Shown here in pieces: positions 43,506-56,640 of a stretch of DNA of 64,000 nt (position 1 is the first letter of the stretch; the number at the start of each line of letters is the position of its first letter). Under the pieces are notes generated by a model, which did no database searches, was not told where the DNA came from, and saw nothing but the letters and a program-made list of their open reading frames with translations. This DNA is from Acidobacteriota bacterium (GTDB taxonomy: Bacteria; Acidobacteriota; Holophagae; Holophagales; Holophagaceae). The stretch spans positions 62,001 to 126,000 of the forward strand of contig JAJYRN010000004.1 of assembly GCA_021794095.1 (NCBI GenBank), read 5' to 3'. The position numbers were made by a program, and so were the translations under genes.

Positions 43506-44359
43506 TCCGCGTTCCCACCCTCGCCCTCGCCGCCCTACTGGGCGCGACCTTCCCCGTTTCGGCCCAGGCCACGCAGGCCAAATCCACCGATCCCGCCACC
43601 ATGCGGGCCCTGATGTCCGCAGCGAGCGACGAGCCCGATCCCGCCGTCCTCAAGGCCATGAAGAGCCAGGTGTTCGTGATCCAGCACCGCGACGCGGGCC
43701 AGCTCGCAGATCTCCTCCGCCCCCTGGGCAGCGGGATCAAGGGGGCACGCATGTCCTCAACCAGCGCCCACGGCTTCAATGCCCTCAGCGTGCGCGACTT
43801 CCCCGAGAACCTCGCCGCCATCGGAGCCGCCATCCAGCGCCTGGACGTGCCGGCCGCAGTCGAGGCGGCTCAGGATGTCGAACTGCACATCCAGGTGCTT
43901 TTCGCCTCCAAGGCGCCGGTTTCAGAGACCGACATCCCCCCGGACCTCCAAAAGGTGTTGGCCACCCTGAAAGGCACCCTCGCCTACCGGGGCTTCACAC
44001 CCGTGGCCAGCTTCGTGCAGCGGGCGCAGGTGGAAGGACGGCAGAACCACGAGGTCAGCGGGACGGGTGTCGTGGACCCGGGGTTTACCGACAAGGAGGG
44101 GAGGAAGACCGCCTCGGAATGGCGGGTGTTCTGGTGGACCAACCCGCCAAGCATGCATATTCCAAAGGAAGGCCCTGCCCTGTTGGACTTCAAGGGGTTT
44201 GGAATCAAGATCACCGAGACTGGGGCGAAGGGATCCCAGACGCTCGCCGATTTCTCGACCAGTCTCAGCCTGAAGGAGGGCGAGACTGCGGTGGTTGGCA
44301 CCACCGTGCTCAAGGACCGCGGCCTCATCGTGGTGGTCAGCGCCAAGCGGGTGCAGTAG
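43502..44359 (+). CDS. Exported protein with a secretin N-domain-like region
   Basis: The 285-residue product has a signal peptide (RVPTLALAALLGATFPVSAQ). Residues around 55-115 (QVFVIQHRDAGQLADLLRPL, then NALSVRDFPENLAAIGAAIQ, RLDVP) resemble the N-domains of secretins such as PilQ/GspD. No secretin pore domain follows; the rest is beta-rich and unrecognised. Third gene of the sigma/anti-sigma operon by 4-base overlap, so it may be an envelope target or co-sensor. It converges on suhB with only 3 bases between stops. Confidence 0.75.
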   Translation: MIRVPTLALAALLGATFPVSAQATQAKSTDPATMRALMSAASDEPDPAVLKAMKSQVFVIQHRDAGQLADLLRPLGSGIKGARMSSTSAHGFNALSVRDFPENLAAIGAAIQRLDVPAAVEAAQDVELHIQVLFASKAPVSETDIPPDLQKVLATLKGTLAYRGFTPVASFVQRAQVEGRQNHEVSGTGVVDPGFTDKEGRKTASEWRVFWWTNPPSMHIPKEGPALLDFKGFGIKITETGAKGSQTLADFSTSLSLKEGETAVVGTTVLKDRGLIVVVSAKRVQ

Positions 44360-44362
44360 GCC

Positions 44363-45136
44363 TTAGGTCAGTTCGGCTCGCAGCTCCCGCTGAACCCCCG
44401 GGTTCCCCACCACCAGGTTTCCGCTCTCAAACCAGCCCTGGCCGCCCGCCCAGTCGGTGATCACGCCGCCGGCCTCCTGCACCAGCAGGGCGCCGGCGGC
44501 GTGATCCCAGGGCTTGAGGCCCAGCTCGAAGTAGCCGTCGAAGATGCCGCAGGCGGTGTGGGCCAGATCCAGGGCGGCGCTGCCGGCGCGGCGGATGCCC
44601 TTGGCGCGGGGAAAGACGCGGCCCAGGGCGGCGTTGAACATCGGCCAGCGGTCGCCCAGCTGGAAGGCGAAGCCCGTGGCGAGGAAGGCCCCGTCGAGGC
44701 CGGCCTGCGGCGACACGCGCATGGGACGGCCGTTCCAGGTGGCGCCCAGGCCGCGCACGGCCACGAAGCTGTCGCCGCGCAGCGGGTCCAGGACACAGCC
44801 CACCACGGGGCCCTCCGCATCCCATAACGCCACGGAGACGCACCAGTGGGGGAAGCCCTGGACGAAATTCAGCGTGCCGTCCAGGGGATCCACGATCCAG
44901 CGGATCTCTGAACTGCCGTGACTCCCGCCTTCTTCGCCCAGGAAGCCGTACTGGGGGAAACGGAAGTCCAGCTCGGCGCGGACGGCGGCTTCGGCGGCGC
45001 GGTCCGCCTCGCTCACCACGTCGTTCTTGGATTTCTCGGTAATGGTGGTGGGATCGAGTCTGCGGAAGTAGCCCAGCAGCACCTCGCCGCCGGCCTGGGC
45101 CGCGGCCACACAGGCTTCCCGCTGGGTGTCGTACAT
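44363..45136 (-). CDS. suhB: Inositol-1-monophosphatase family protein
   Basis: The 257-residue protein has the IMPase motifs FLGEEGGSHG, RWIVDPLDGTLNFVQGFPHW with the metal-binding aspartates, and LKPWDHAAGALLVQEAGGVI. The family removes phosphate from inositol monophosphates; SuhB also acts in rRNA transcription in enterobacteria. The symbol follows general similarity and is not certain. ATG 45136 is chosen over an upstream GTG because AGGGGTGA gives better spacing. It is the last gene after pilB-pilT-pilC. Confidence 0.88.
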   Translation of the reverse strand: MYDTQREACVAAAQAGGEVLLGYFRRLDPTTITEKSKNDVVSEADRAAEAAVRAELDFRFPQYGFLGEEGGSHGSSEIRWIVDPLDGTLNFVQGFPHWCVSVALWDAEGPVVGCVLDPLRGDSFVAVRGLGATWNGRPMRVSPQAGLDGAFLATGFAFQLGDRWPMFNAALGRVFPRAKGIRRAGSAALDLAHTACGIFDGYFELGLKPWDHAAGALLVQEAGGVITDWAGGQGWFESGNLVVGNPGVQRELRAELT

Positions 45137-45170
45137 GGCACTCACCCCTGTTCCAGCACGGGCGCCGGGC

Positions 45171-46373
45171 TCAATCCTTGCCGAAGACGTTGGCCAGGTT
45201 GAAGATGGGCAGATACATGGCGATGACGATGAAACCGATGACGCCGCCCAGCAGGGCGATCATGATGGGCTCCATGAGGGAGGTGAGGTTGGCCACGGCG
45301 TTATCCACCTCGTCCTCGTAGAAATCGGCCACCTTGGACAACATGGCGTCCAGGGCGCCCGTGGCCTCGCCCACACCCACCATCTGCACGACCATGGGCG
45401 GGAAGACTTTGGTTTCAGCCAAGGGGGCGCTGATGTTGCGGCCCTGCTCGACCGCATCCTTGGACTTGAGGATGGCGTTGTGGACCACCATGTTGCCCGC
45501 CGTGCGGGCCGTGATGTCCATGCCTTCGAGGATGGGCACACCGGAGCTGATGAGCGTGCCCAGGGTGCGGCAGAACCGCGCCACGGCCACTTTGCGCAGC
45601 AGTTCGCCGATGATGGGGATCTTCAGCAGGAAGGCGTCAATCTGGAGCCGGCCCGGGGGCGTGCGGTAGTACTGGCGCAGACCTACCGTGATGAGTCCCA
45701 GTGCAATGAGGATGATGTACCAATAGTTGATGAGGGCGTTCGAGATGGAGATGCAGACCAGGGTGGGGTACGGCAACCGGGCACCGAGGCCCGAATACAT
45801 GGCGGAGAAGACGGGGATGACCTTCAACATGATGACGGCCACCACGATGATGGCGATGCTGATCACGGCGATGGGATAGGTCATCGCCCCTTTGATCTTG
45901 GCGGTGAGCTTGACGGACTTCTCGATGTAGCCCGACAGACGCTGGAGGATGATGTCCAGGATGCCGCCTGTTTCGCCCGCCCCCACCATGTTCACGTAGA
46001 GGTCGTTGAAGGCCTTGGGATGTTTGGACATGGCAGCCTGAAGGGTGAGGCCCTTCTCCACATCGGACCGGACGGATTCGATGGTGCGCTGGAAGCCCTT
46101 GTGCTGCTGCTGGGCGCCCAGGATCTCGAGACACTGCACCAGGGGGAGTCCAGCATCAATCATCACGCTGAACTGCCGGGTGAAGACGGCAAGATCCTTG
46201 GAAGGCACCCGGCCGAAAGACTTCCCGCGCTCCGCGGCCATGGCGCGGACGTTCATCACTTCGATGCCGTTGCGTTTCAGGGTGTTGGTGGCGGCATCCC
46301 GCGATTCGGAAACCAGGACCCCTTCCTGGATCTCCCCCATCCTGTTCTTGCCTTTCCATGCGTATGCGGGCAT
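45171..46373 (-). CDS. pilC: Type IV pilus inner-membrane platform protein PilC
   Basis: The 400-residue protein is a GspF/PilC family platform with two T2SSF repeats: FTRQFSVMIDAGLPLVQCLE with FNDLYVNMVGAGETGGILD, then FCRTLGTLISSGVPILEGMD with FPPMVVQMVGVGEATGALD. Three membrane segments are visible. It couples the PilB/PilT ATPases to pilus assembly and retraction. It follows pilT after 78 bases. Confidence 0.95.
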   Translation of the reverse strand: MPAYAWKGKNRMGEIQEGVLVSESRDAATNTLKRNGIEVMNVRAMAAERGKSFGRVPSKDLAVFTRQFSVMIDAGLPLVQCLEILGAQQQHKGFQRTIESVRSDVEKGLTLQAAMSKHPKAFNDLYVNMVGAGETGGILDIILQRLSGYIEKSVKLTAKIKGAMTYPIAVISIAIIVVAVIMLKVIPVFSAMYSGLGARLPYPTLVCISISNALINYWYIILIALGLITVGLRQYYRTPPGRLQIDAFLLKIPIIGELLRKVAVARFCRTLGTLISSGVPILEGMDITARTAGNMVVHNAILKSKDAVEQGRNISAPLAETKVFPPMVVQMVGVGEATGALDAMLSKVADFYEDEVDNAVANLTSLMEPIMIALLGGVIGFIVIAMYLPIFNLANVFGKD

Positions 46374-46451
46374 GTGAACCTCGAAATGCGGCGCGGAATG
46401 ATGGATTCAGGATAGGCGGGAATGGGGGTTTGGTGAAGCCTCGGCCCAGAT

Positions 46452-47645
46452 TCAGGTGTACTTGATGTTGGGATTCCGCCCGCCAAGCGCTGGGGCGGCA
46501 GGTTTTCCGGGTGCAGGAGCGGGCTGGCCTCCGCGCCCCCCCGAGGCGGAGGTGCCCACGCCGCGGTTGATGAGTTCCCGCAGTTCATCCACGTTGGATG
46601 AATATTCGAACGCCTGGTCCTGGCTGATGTCGTTCTTCAGCACCAGCTCTGAGAGACTCTGGTTGAAGGTCTGCATGCCGTACTTGGTCTGGCCCGCCTG
46701 CATCACGCCGTAGATCTGGTGGACTTTGTCCTCGCGGATGAGGTTCCGGATGGCCGAGTTGGGGATCATGATCTCCAGGGCCAGGGCCCGCCCTTTGCCG
46801 CTGGCCTTGGGGATGAGGCTCTGGCAGATGACGCCTTCCAGCACCAGGGAGAGCTGGGCCCGGATCTGGGGCTGCTGGTGGGACGGGAACACGTCAATGA
46901 TGCGGTTGATGGTCTGCACGGTGCTGTTGGTGTGCAGGGTGCCGAAGGTCAGGTGGCCCGTCTCGGCGATGGTCAGGGCGGATTCGATGGTTTCCAGATC
47001 CCGCATCTCGCCCACGAGCACCACGTCCGGATCCTGGCGGAGGGCCGAGCGGAGGGCCTTCTTGAAGCTGAGGGTATCGGCGTGGATCTCCCGCTGGTTC
47101 ACCAGGGCCCGCTTGTGCTTGTGCACATATTCCACGGGATCCTCGATGGTGAGGATATGCAGGGGCTCCTCGGTGTTGATCTTGTCCACCATGGCCGCCA
47201 GGGTGGTGGATTTGCCCGATCCCGTGACGCCCGTGACCAGCACCAGGCCGCGGGGCTTGTCGCACAGGGCCTGGACCGAGGGGGGCAGGCCCAGTTCGCC
47301 GAAACTGCGAATCTTCTCGGGAATGGTGCGAAAGGCGCCCGCGGTGGCGCCCCGCTGGTTGAAGACATTGGCGCGGAACCGCGCCACGCCCTGGAGGCCG
47401 AAGGAGAAATCCACCTCCAGATCCTCTTCGAGACGATGCTTCTGCTGGTCGGTCATCACGCCGTAGCAGAGCCAGCGGGTCTGGGCCGCGTCCAGCGGCG
47501 GCAACTTCAGGGGCACCATGCGCCCATCAATGCGGACCTGGGGAGCTGATTCCGTGGTGATGTGGAGATCCGTCCCCCCATATTCCACCATGGTCTTGAG
47601 GAGTTGCTGCAGGGGCACGACGTAATTGGAACCAGCTTCGCTCAT
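46452..47645 (-). CDS. pilT: Type IV pilus retraction ATPase PilT
   Basis: The 397-residue hexameric ATPase powers pilus retraction and twitching. Walker A is GVTGSGKSTT (about 139-148); the Asp box and Walker B/His box segments are GEMRDLETIESALTIAETGH and LTFGTLHTNS, and the PilT-specific AIRNLIREDKVHQIYGVMQA is present. The C-terminal 40 residues are a Gly/Pro/Ala-rich extension. Its start lies 11 bases after the pilB stop. Confidence 0.96.
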   Translation of the reverse strand: MSEAGSNYVVPLQQLLKTMVEYGGTDLHITTESAPQVRIDGRMVPLKLPPLDAAQTRWLCYGVMTDQQKHRLEEDLEVDFSFGLQGVARFRANVFNQRGATAGAFRTIPEKIRSFGELGLPPSVQALCDKPRGLVLVTGVTGSGKSTTLAAMVDKINTEEPLHILTIEDPVEYVHKHKRALVNQREIHADTLSFKKALRSALRQDPDVVLVGEMRDLETIESALTIAETGHLTFGTLHTNSTVQTINRIIDVFPSHQQPQIRAQLSLVLEGVICQSLIPKASGKGRALALEIMIPNSAIRNLIREDKVHQIYGVMQAGQTKYGMQTFNQSLSELVLKNDISQDQAFEYSSNVDELRELINRGVGTSASGGRGGQPAPAPGKPAAPALGGRNPNIKYT

Positions 47646-47656
47646 GGGAGTCTCCC

Positions 47657-49498
<1,842 letters not shown>

Positions 49499-49577
49499 GT
49501 GATGCCTCCGGACTGGGGGTGAGGGGATGGTAGCACCCAATGGGCCTCGCAACGGCCTTCCCATGTATGCTTTTGCC

Positions 49578-51530
49578 ATGTCCACCCCAGCAGCCTCGCC
49601 CCAGCGCCTGCTTCTGGCCCAGCAGCTCGTCCGGGAGAAGGGCCTCTCCCGGAGTGACCTGGCCTTGCTGGAGGACATCCTCCGCGCCGGCGAGGGGGAT
49701 CTCGCACCGCTGATGGAGGCGCCACCGGAGGGCCCAGAGGTTCGTGAGGAATCTCCGGCCCAGGCGGCCCTCCGCCGCCAGCTGGGCCTCTTCCTCGCCT
49801 TCCTCCACCAGGCCCCACCCCGGCGCCTCGGTGAAGCCCGGCCAGCCATGGGGCTGGTGCTCCAGCACAGCCTCGGCCGCCTGGGGCAGATGGCCGAAGC
49901 CGCCCACCATGAGCTGCTGGCTGAACTCCGGCAGCCCGAATGGGTTTCGCTGCTGCTGGACCTGCTCGCCTCCGCGCGGGCCATGTCCCTGGCTCCGGCC
50001 GACGATGCAGCCCATCTCCACCAACTGTGGGGCGCTTTCCTGGGGGAACACCGCGCGGCCTTCCGGCGCGTCCTTGCGGCTGTGCAGGCTTCGGACCAGG
50101 GCCCGGAACGGGTCGCCCGCCTGAACACTCAAATGAAGGCCTTGAACCGCGCCATCCAGGGCAATGGGCGCCTGGAGCCGGCCTTCGCGGACTTCGCCGA
50201 ATGCCTGGAGGCCTGCATCCCACCTGATGCCCGCGCGCCCGTGGCGCCTTTGCTCCTGCTGGAGCATGTGGTCTCCAATTTGCGCCTGAGCCTCATTCGC
50301 CCCCTGGACCGCGGTACCCATTGGCCGGCTGTGGAGCAGGTGCGGGGCAGCCTGCGCTGGCTCTGGGATCACCTCGGCTGGACCTTGCCGCGCATGGAGG
50401 GGGATCGTCTCCGGGCGGCCATGCCGGTGGATCTGCGACGCCTGCTCCAGCAACTCCGCCGGGAAGACCGGCCCACCTTCGCCACCGTGGCACGCGCCCT
50501 GGCAGGCCATGTGGCCCTCATGGGCCTGCTGGAATCCATGGAATCCATGGCTCTGGCGAGCCCCCGGGATCGCTACGCGACCGTGCCCACCTTTCTCGTG
50601 GTCGAATCGGAACTCGGTCGGCTGGCCAGCCGCGCCTATCATCCCTCGGGCACTGAGGCCCTGCCCCCTGGCCAGGAAGAGACACCCAGGCTCCGCAATT
50701 TCTTCCGCCAGGCCGTTCTGGCCCTGCGGCAGGACCAGAACACCCTGCGAAGCCTCCTGGCCCAGGCGCTCGCCGGGCAGGACACGGATCAGCTCGCCCA
50801 GGTGCTCGACACCCTCCGAGGCCTCCTGCTCAATCACCAGAAGCAGCTCATGGGAGGCCTGGTGGGCATCTTCTCGCCGGAGGCGCAGAAGCGGTTGTTT
50901 CCCGATACCCCTGATGCCATGGAAGAAGGCGAACGCCTCCGCCAGCGGCTTCAGCGCCTGTGGGAGCAAGTCTCCCCGCTGCGTGACCAGCTGGTGCTCC
51001 ACCGGGAATTGCAGGACTGGACGCGCCTCGCCCTTGGGCTATCCCAGGCCTTCCAGCACATCCAGGCCTTCCGCCGCAGCCCTGAATTCCCGCTCATGCG
51101 CCGGCCGGACCGCGAGGAGGCCGAGCGCTTCGTCCAGCACCTAGGCCGCCTGCTTGATGCGCCCGAGGATGTGCCCCAGGCCCTCCAGGAAGGCCTCGAC
51201 CTGCTCGGGGAGCTGCTCCACTTCATCGAGCTGTTCCTGCTGAGGATCAACGCCCGGGTACCCCTCATCTGCCAGGATCTCGAGGTGGCGCGGGCAGCCC
51301 TGAAACTCGCCGGCGAACTCGGGGGGGAAGCCGGGCCTGACCACACCCGGCTGTCCCACAAGCTCATCCAGACGGCCAAGCGGCTGGGTGTCCGCGATCC
51401 CCAGTGCCAGGCCCTGCTCCAACGATGGGTCCGGGCGGAACGCAGCCAGAAGGACGCAGCGCCTGCCCTGCATCAGCTCACCTCCCATCTGGCCCAGCTG
51501 GCGCTCCGGCTGGAAGCCGCCCTCGGTTAG
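49578..51530 (+). CDS. Uncharacterised leucine-rich helical protein next to the pilus genes
   Basis: This frame encodes about 650 residues that look entirely helical, rich in Leu, Ala, Gln and Arg, with no signal peptide or membrane segment. I recognise no domain. Candidate starts are ATG 49578, 49563 and 49527; none has a Shine-Dalgarno. TGTATGCT just upstream of 49578 resembles an extended -10 box, which would make the mRNA leaderless. The gene is divergent from pilB and 15 bases ahead of a diguanylate cyclase, so a role in pilus or second-messenger control is possible but unproven. Confidence 0.75.
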   Translation: MSTPAASPQRLLLAQQLVREKGLSRSDLALLEDILRAGEGDLAPLMEAPPEGPEVREESPAQAALRRQLGLFLAFLHQAPPRRLGEARPAMGLVLQHSLGRLGQMAEAAHHELLAELRQPEWVSLLLDLLASARAMSLAPADDAAHLHQLWGAFLGEHRAAFRRVLAAVQASDQGPERVARLNTQMKALNRAIQGNGRLEPAFADFAECLEACIPPDARAPVAPLLLLEHVVSNLRLSLIRPLDRGTHWPAVEQVRGSLRWLWDHLGWTLPRMEGDRLRAAMPVDLRRLLQQLRREDRPTFATVARALAGHVALMGLLESMESMALASPRDRYATVPTFLVVESELGRLASRAYHPSGTEALPPGQEETPRLRNFFRQAVLALRQDQNTLRSLLAQALAGQDTDQLAQVLDTLRGLLLNHQKQLMGGLVGIFSPEAQKRLFPDTPDAMEEGERLRQRLQRLWEQVSPLRDQLVLHRELQDWTRLALGLSQAFQHIQAFRRSPEFPLMRRPDREEAERFVQHLGRLLDAPEDVPQALQEGLDLLGELLHFIELFLLRINARVPLICQDLEVARAALKLAGELGGEAGPDHTRLSHKLIQTAKRLGVRDPQCQALLQRWVRAERSQKDAAPALHQLTSHLAQLALRLEAALG

Positions 51531-51545
51531 ACCGATCCTGGACCT

Positions 51546-52703
51546 ATGCCCTCCGTCCACTGGCTGGAACCCCACCCTTCACCCGCCGGGGCCGCCCTCC
51601 GGGACGCCCTGACCCGCTGGGGCTATGACGTGGTGCCGGGAGCGGGTCAGGGCACGGTGATCCTGGTGGCCGAACGCCCTGATCCACGCCTCATTCCAGC
51701 CGAGGGCACCGAGTTGCTGTGGTGGGTCGAGCGGGGTGAGCCTGAAGAGGTGAGCGCCGTCCTGAACCTCCGCCCGGGCTGGGTGCTTCAGCAGGACCGG
51801 CCGCCGGAGGCCGCCCGGGAGGCCTTGGAGCACTTGCGGCAACGCGACCTGGGCACGGATGGCTGGCTGCGGCGCATGCTGAACCTCGCCACCCTGGACG
51901 AGCTGCTGCGCCTGGTGCTGGACCGGGCGATCCGCCTGTCCGGCGCCCGGGGTGGGGCCATCTGGCTGCGCGACGGGGACACCTTCTACCAGCGGACGGG
52001 CGATGGGGCCTATGCCGAAGCGCCCCTCCCGCGCCAGGAGGCGGCCGAGCTGGTCCGGCGCGGCGAAGCCTGGCTGCTGGTGCCCTCCGAACAGCTCTGC
52101 GTCCTCCGGCTCCTGCACCCCCGCAAGGCCTCGGAGGCGGTGCTGGCCAGCCTGGCCGATGTGGAACCCCTCCTCCTGAACGCCTGGCGGCTGGAAGCAA
52201 GCCTGGCCCTGTCGTTCAAGGATGATCTGACCGTGGCCCAGAACCGGCGTTGCCTGGAGGCAGAGTTGCCCCAGGCCGTCCGCACCGCCGCCGCCCGGCA
52301 GGAGCCCCTGGCCCTGCTCTTCCTGGATGTGGACAACCTCAAGGCCATGAACAGCCGGTACGGCCATCCCGCCGGCAGCCGGATGCTGGAACGCGTGGCG
52401 ATCCTGGCCCAGCGCCTCTGCCGTGCCCATGACCGCCTCTACCGGTACGGCGGCGACGAGTTCTGCATCCTGATGCCGGGCACCACCTCCGGCGGCGCGC
52501 GCAAGCTCGGGGACCGCCTGCTCCAGACCCTGCGGGCGAACCCTCTGGCCCTGGAGGGCACCACCGTGGACATCTCCCTGAGCGCGGGCATCGCCGCGTA
52601 CCCGGAGCACGCCGATGGCGCCGAGCGCCTGCTGGCCCGCGCGGACCAGGCGCTCTTCCGCGCCAAGGGCGAAGGCAAAGGCCGCGTCCGGGTGGCGGAG
52701 TAG
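51546..52703 (+). CDS. Diguanylate cyclase (GGDEF) with an N-terminal sensory region
   Basis: The 385-residue protein ends in a GGDEF domain with intact active site (YRYGGDEFCILMPG near 299-312), an upstream RAHD that fits the RxxD inhibitory site, and the DNLKAMNSRYGH substrate region. The N-terminal 215 residues include a receiver-like stretch lacking clear phosphorylation residues and a GAF-like segment (LDELLRLVLDRAIRLSGARG). It would make c-di-GMP; PilB next door has the domain type that can bind it. The gene converges on dnaJ with 11 bases between stops. Confidence 0.92.
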   Translation: MPSVHWLEPHPSPAGAALRDALTRWGYDVVPGAGQGTVILVAERPDPRLIPAEGTELLWWVERGEPEEVSAVLNLRPGWVLQQDRPPEAAREALEHLRQRDLGTDGWLRRMLNLATLDELLRLVLDRAIRLSGARGGAIWLRDGDTFYQRTGDGAYAEAPLPRQEAAELVRRGEAWLLVPSEQLCVLRLLHPRKASEAVLASLADVEPLLLNAWRLEASLALSFKDDLTVAQNRRCLEAELPQAVRTAAARQEPLALLFLDVDNLKAMNSRYGHPAGSRMLERVAILAQRLCRAHDRLYRYGGDEFCILMPGTTSGGARKLGDRLLQTLRANPLALEGTTVDISLSAGIAAYPEHADGAERLLARADQALFRAKGEGKGRVRVAE

Positions 52704-52714
52704 GACGCCGGGGC

Positions 52715-53884
52715 CTACTTCCGCTTCTTCTTCCCGTTCTTGTCGGAGCCGCCGAACACCTTGGCGAGAAACCCTTCGCCGGGTTCGCCGGCGGCATCCA
52801 CGGCGTCGAGGCTCTGCCGCACCTGTTCGATCGCAGTGCGCTGCTCGGCCGTAAGCGACTTCGGCACCGCCGCGCGGAGGTGGAGATACAGATCCCCGCG
52901 TCCGCCACCTTGCAGGCGGGGCACGCCAGCGTTGGCCAGCCGCACCACATGGTCGGCGGGGGTGCCTGCGGCCAGCTTCACCTGGTCCCTGCCGTAGGGC
53001 GTGTCCACCCCCAGCGCCCCGCCGAGCACCAGCAGGGGCCAGGGAACATCCAGGCGGCGGTGGAGGTCCGAACCATCCCGTTCGTAGCTGGGATCCGGCT
53101 CCACGTCGAAGACGATGTAGAGATCGCCGGCCCGTCCGCCAAAGCGTCCGGCCTCACCCTGGCCCTGGAGACGCAGGCGGGTGCCCCGGTCCACGCCGGC
53201 CGGGATCTTGAAGGTGACCCGGGTTTTGCGCTCGACCCGCCCCGTGCCGCCACAGGTGCGGCAGGGTTTGGGGATGATGCGGCCGCGGCCTTCGCACCGC
53301 GGGCAGGCCGCCAGCATCTGGAAGAAGCCCTGGCGCACGGCCACCTGGCCCTGGCCCCGGCACTGGGGGCAGGTCTCCGGCCGTGTGCCTGGCTCGCACC
53401 CGGAGCCCTGGCAGGCCTCGCAGGCTTCCAGCCGGGGAATGGCCAACTCCATCGCATCCTGCCCGAAAACCGCATCCTTGAAGCTGATCCGCAGGTTGTA
53501 CTGGAGATCGGCCCCCCGCTCTTCGCCACCCGGACGACGCCGACCGCCGCCGAAGAGATCCCCAAACAGGCCGCCTCCGAAAAAGCTCCCGAGGATGTCT
53601 TCGAAATCCGCGAACTGGCGCGGATCGAACTGGAACTGCGGGCCGCCGCCCCCCCCCGCGCCGCCCAGGCCGGCGTGCCCGAACTGGTCATAGACCTTCC
53701 GCTTGTCGGGGTCGGAAAGCACGCTGTAGGCTTCCGCGGCTTCCTTGAACTTCTCCTCCGCTTCCTTGTTGCCCGGATTGCGGTCGGGGTGCAGTTCCAG
53801 TGCCAGCTTGCGGTAGGCCTTCTTGAGTTCGTCGGTCCCGGCGTCCCGGGCCACCCCGAGCACCTCGTAGTAGTCACGCTTCAT
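52715..53884 (-). CDS. dnaJ: Chaperone DnaJ
   Basis: The 389-residue type I J-protein has the J domain ([25 protein letters not shown]), a Gly/Phe-rich linker, four CxxCxGxG zinc repeats ([32 protein letters not shown]) and the C-terminal substrate-binding domains, with a basic KKRK end. It stimulates DnaK ATPase and delivers clients. The start at 53884 gives the canonical J-domain N-terminus; the gene follows dnaK by 40 bases. Confidence 0.96.
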   Translation of the reverse strand: MKRDYYEVLGVARDAGTDELKKAYRKLALELHPDRNPGNKEAEEKFKEAAEAYSVLSDPDKRKVYDQFGHAGLGGAGGGGGPQFQFDPRQFADFEDILGSFFGGGLFGDLFGGGRRRPGGEERGADLQYNLRISFKDAVFGQDAMELAIPRLEACEACQGSGCEPGTRPETCPQCRGQGQVAVRQGFFQMLAACPRCEGRGRIIPKPCRTCGGTGRVERKTRVTFKIPAGVDRGTRLRLQGQGEAGRFGGRAGDLYIVFDVEPDPSYERDGSDLHRRLDVPWPLLVLGGALGVDTPYGRDQVKLAAGTPADHVVRLANAGVPRLQGGGRGDLYLHLRAAVPKSLTAEQRTAIEQVRQSLDAVDAAGEPGEGFLAKVFGGSDKNGKKKRK

Positions 53885-53924
53885 GCATCCATCCTGGGAT
53901 CCAGGATAGCCGATGCTCCTGGAC

Positions 53925-55793
<1,869 letters not shown>

Positions 55794-55841
55794 GGTTAAA
55801 GCTCCGGGTCGGTGGGATTCATGCTACCCCCATCTCGCGAG

Positions 55842-55860
55842 GCCTTCCAGACCGGAAGGC
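55842..55860. other. Short hairpin in the grpE-dnaK gap
   Basis: GCCTTCC (55842-55848) and GGAAGGC (55854-55860) form a 7-bp stem with a 5-base loop. It could be an attenuator or mRNA processing site inside the operon. No T-tract follows. Confidence 0.35.
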
Positions 55861-55878
55861 TCGTGGCATTGGGATGTC

Positions 55879-56595
55879 CTAGGATTTTCCCGTGTCATCC
55901 AAGCGATTCACTACCACCCGCGCGGCCCGGAGAAGCTGCCCCTTGAGCTTGAACCCGCGCTCGTAGACCGCCGCCACGGCGCCATCCGGGAGGCCCGGAT
56001 CGGTGAAGGTGGTGAGCGCCTCGGCGTGAGCCGCATCGAAGGGATCGCCGACCTGCAGGGGAAGGGCCTCCACCCCCATACGACGCAGCGCCTCCAGGAA
56101 CTGGCGCCGGATGAGCTCCACCCCAGAGCGGAAGGCTTCCACATCCAGATAGGTGGCGCTCAGCCCCCGGTCAAAGTTGTCCAGGACCGGCAGCACCTCG
56201 AGCAGGATCCGGCGTTCGGCCTGCTCCACCGCCAAGGCGATGTCCCGCTGGGCGCGATTCCGGAAGTTGTTGAAGTCGGCGGCCAGCCGCCGGTGCTGAT
56301 CCATGAGCTCGGCTTCGCGCTTCAGCATCTCGCCCATCTGGGCCTCGGCCTCCAGCAGGGCGGATTCCAGATCCACCCGGCCTGAGGCCTCCCCGCCCGG
56401 AGCGGGATCGCCCAGGGCATCAGGAGGCACATCCTCGTCACTCAACTGGCGGGTGCGGTATTCAGAAGCGGCGGCATCGGCCAGGGCCTGCAGATCCGCC
56501 TCGCCGGTCTCATCGAGGTTCAGATCAAGCAGGTCATCGGGGTCCGCCGGAGCCTCCGGCTTCGGTTCAGGTGGCATGGGCAGCTCGGTGGTCAT
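55879..56595 (-). CDS. grpE: Nucleotide exchange factor GrpE
   Basis: GrpE releases ADP from DnaK. The 238-residue protein has a long acidic, Pro-rich N-terminus, a coiled coil (LMDQHRRLAADFNNFRNRAQ, then RDIALAVEQAERRILLEVLP, VLDNFDRGL) and a C-terminal beta domain ending VYERGFKLKGQLLRAARVVV. The N-terminal 85 residues are longer than in E. coli. ATG 56595 is preceded by TATACT about eight bases upstream and lacks a good Shine-Dalgarno, so the start is not certain. Confidence 0.9.
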   Translation of the reverse strand: MTTELPMPPEPKPEAPADPDDLLDLNLDETGEADLQALADAAASEYRTRQLSDEDVPPDALGDPAPGGEASGRVDLESALLEAEAQMGEMLKREAELMDQHRRLAADFNNFRNRAQRDIALAVEQAERRILLEVLPVLDNFDRGLSATYLDVEAFRSGVELIRRQFLEALRRMGVEALPLQVGDPFDAAHAEALTTFTDPGLPDGAVAAVYERGFKLKGQLLRAARVVVNRLDDTGKS

Positions 56596-56640
56596 CCCAG
56601 CAGTATAGGTACGCCCAGGCATACCCGCCAAGGCCGCCGG

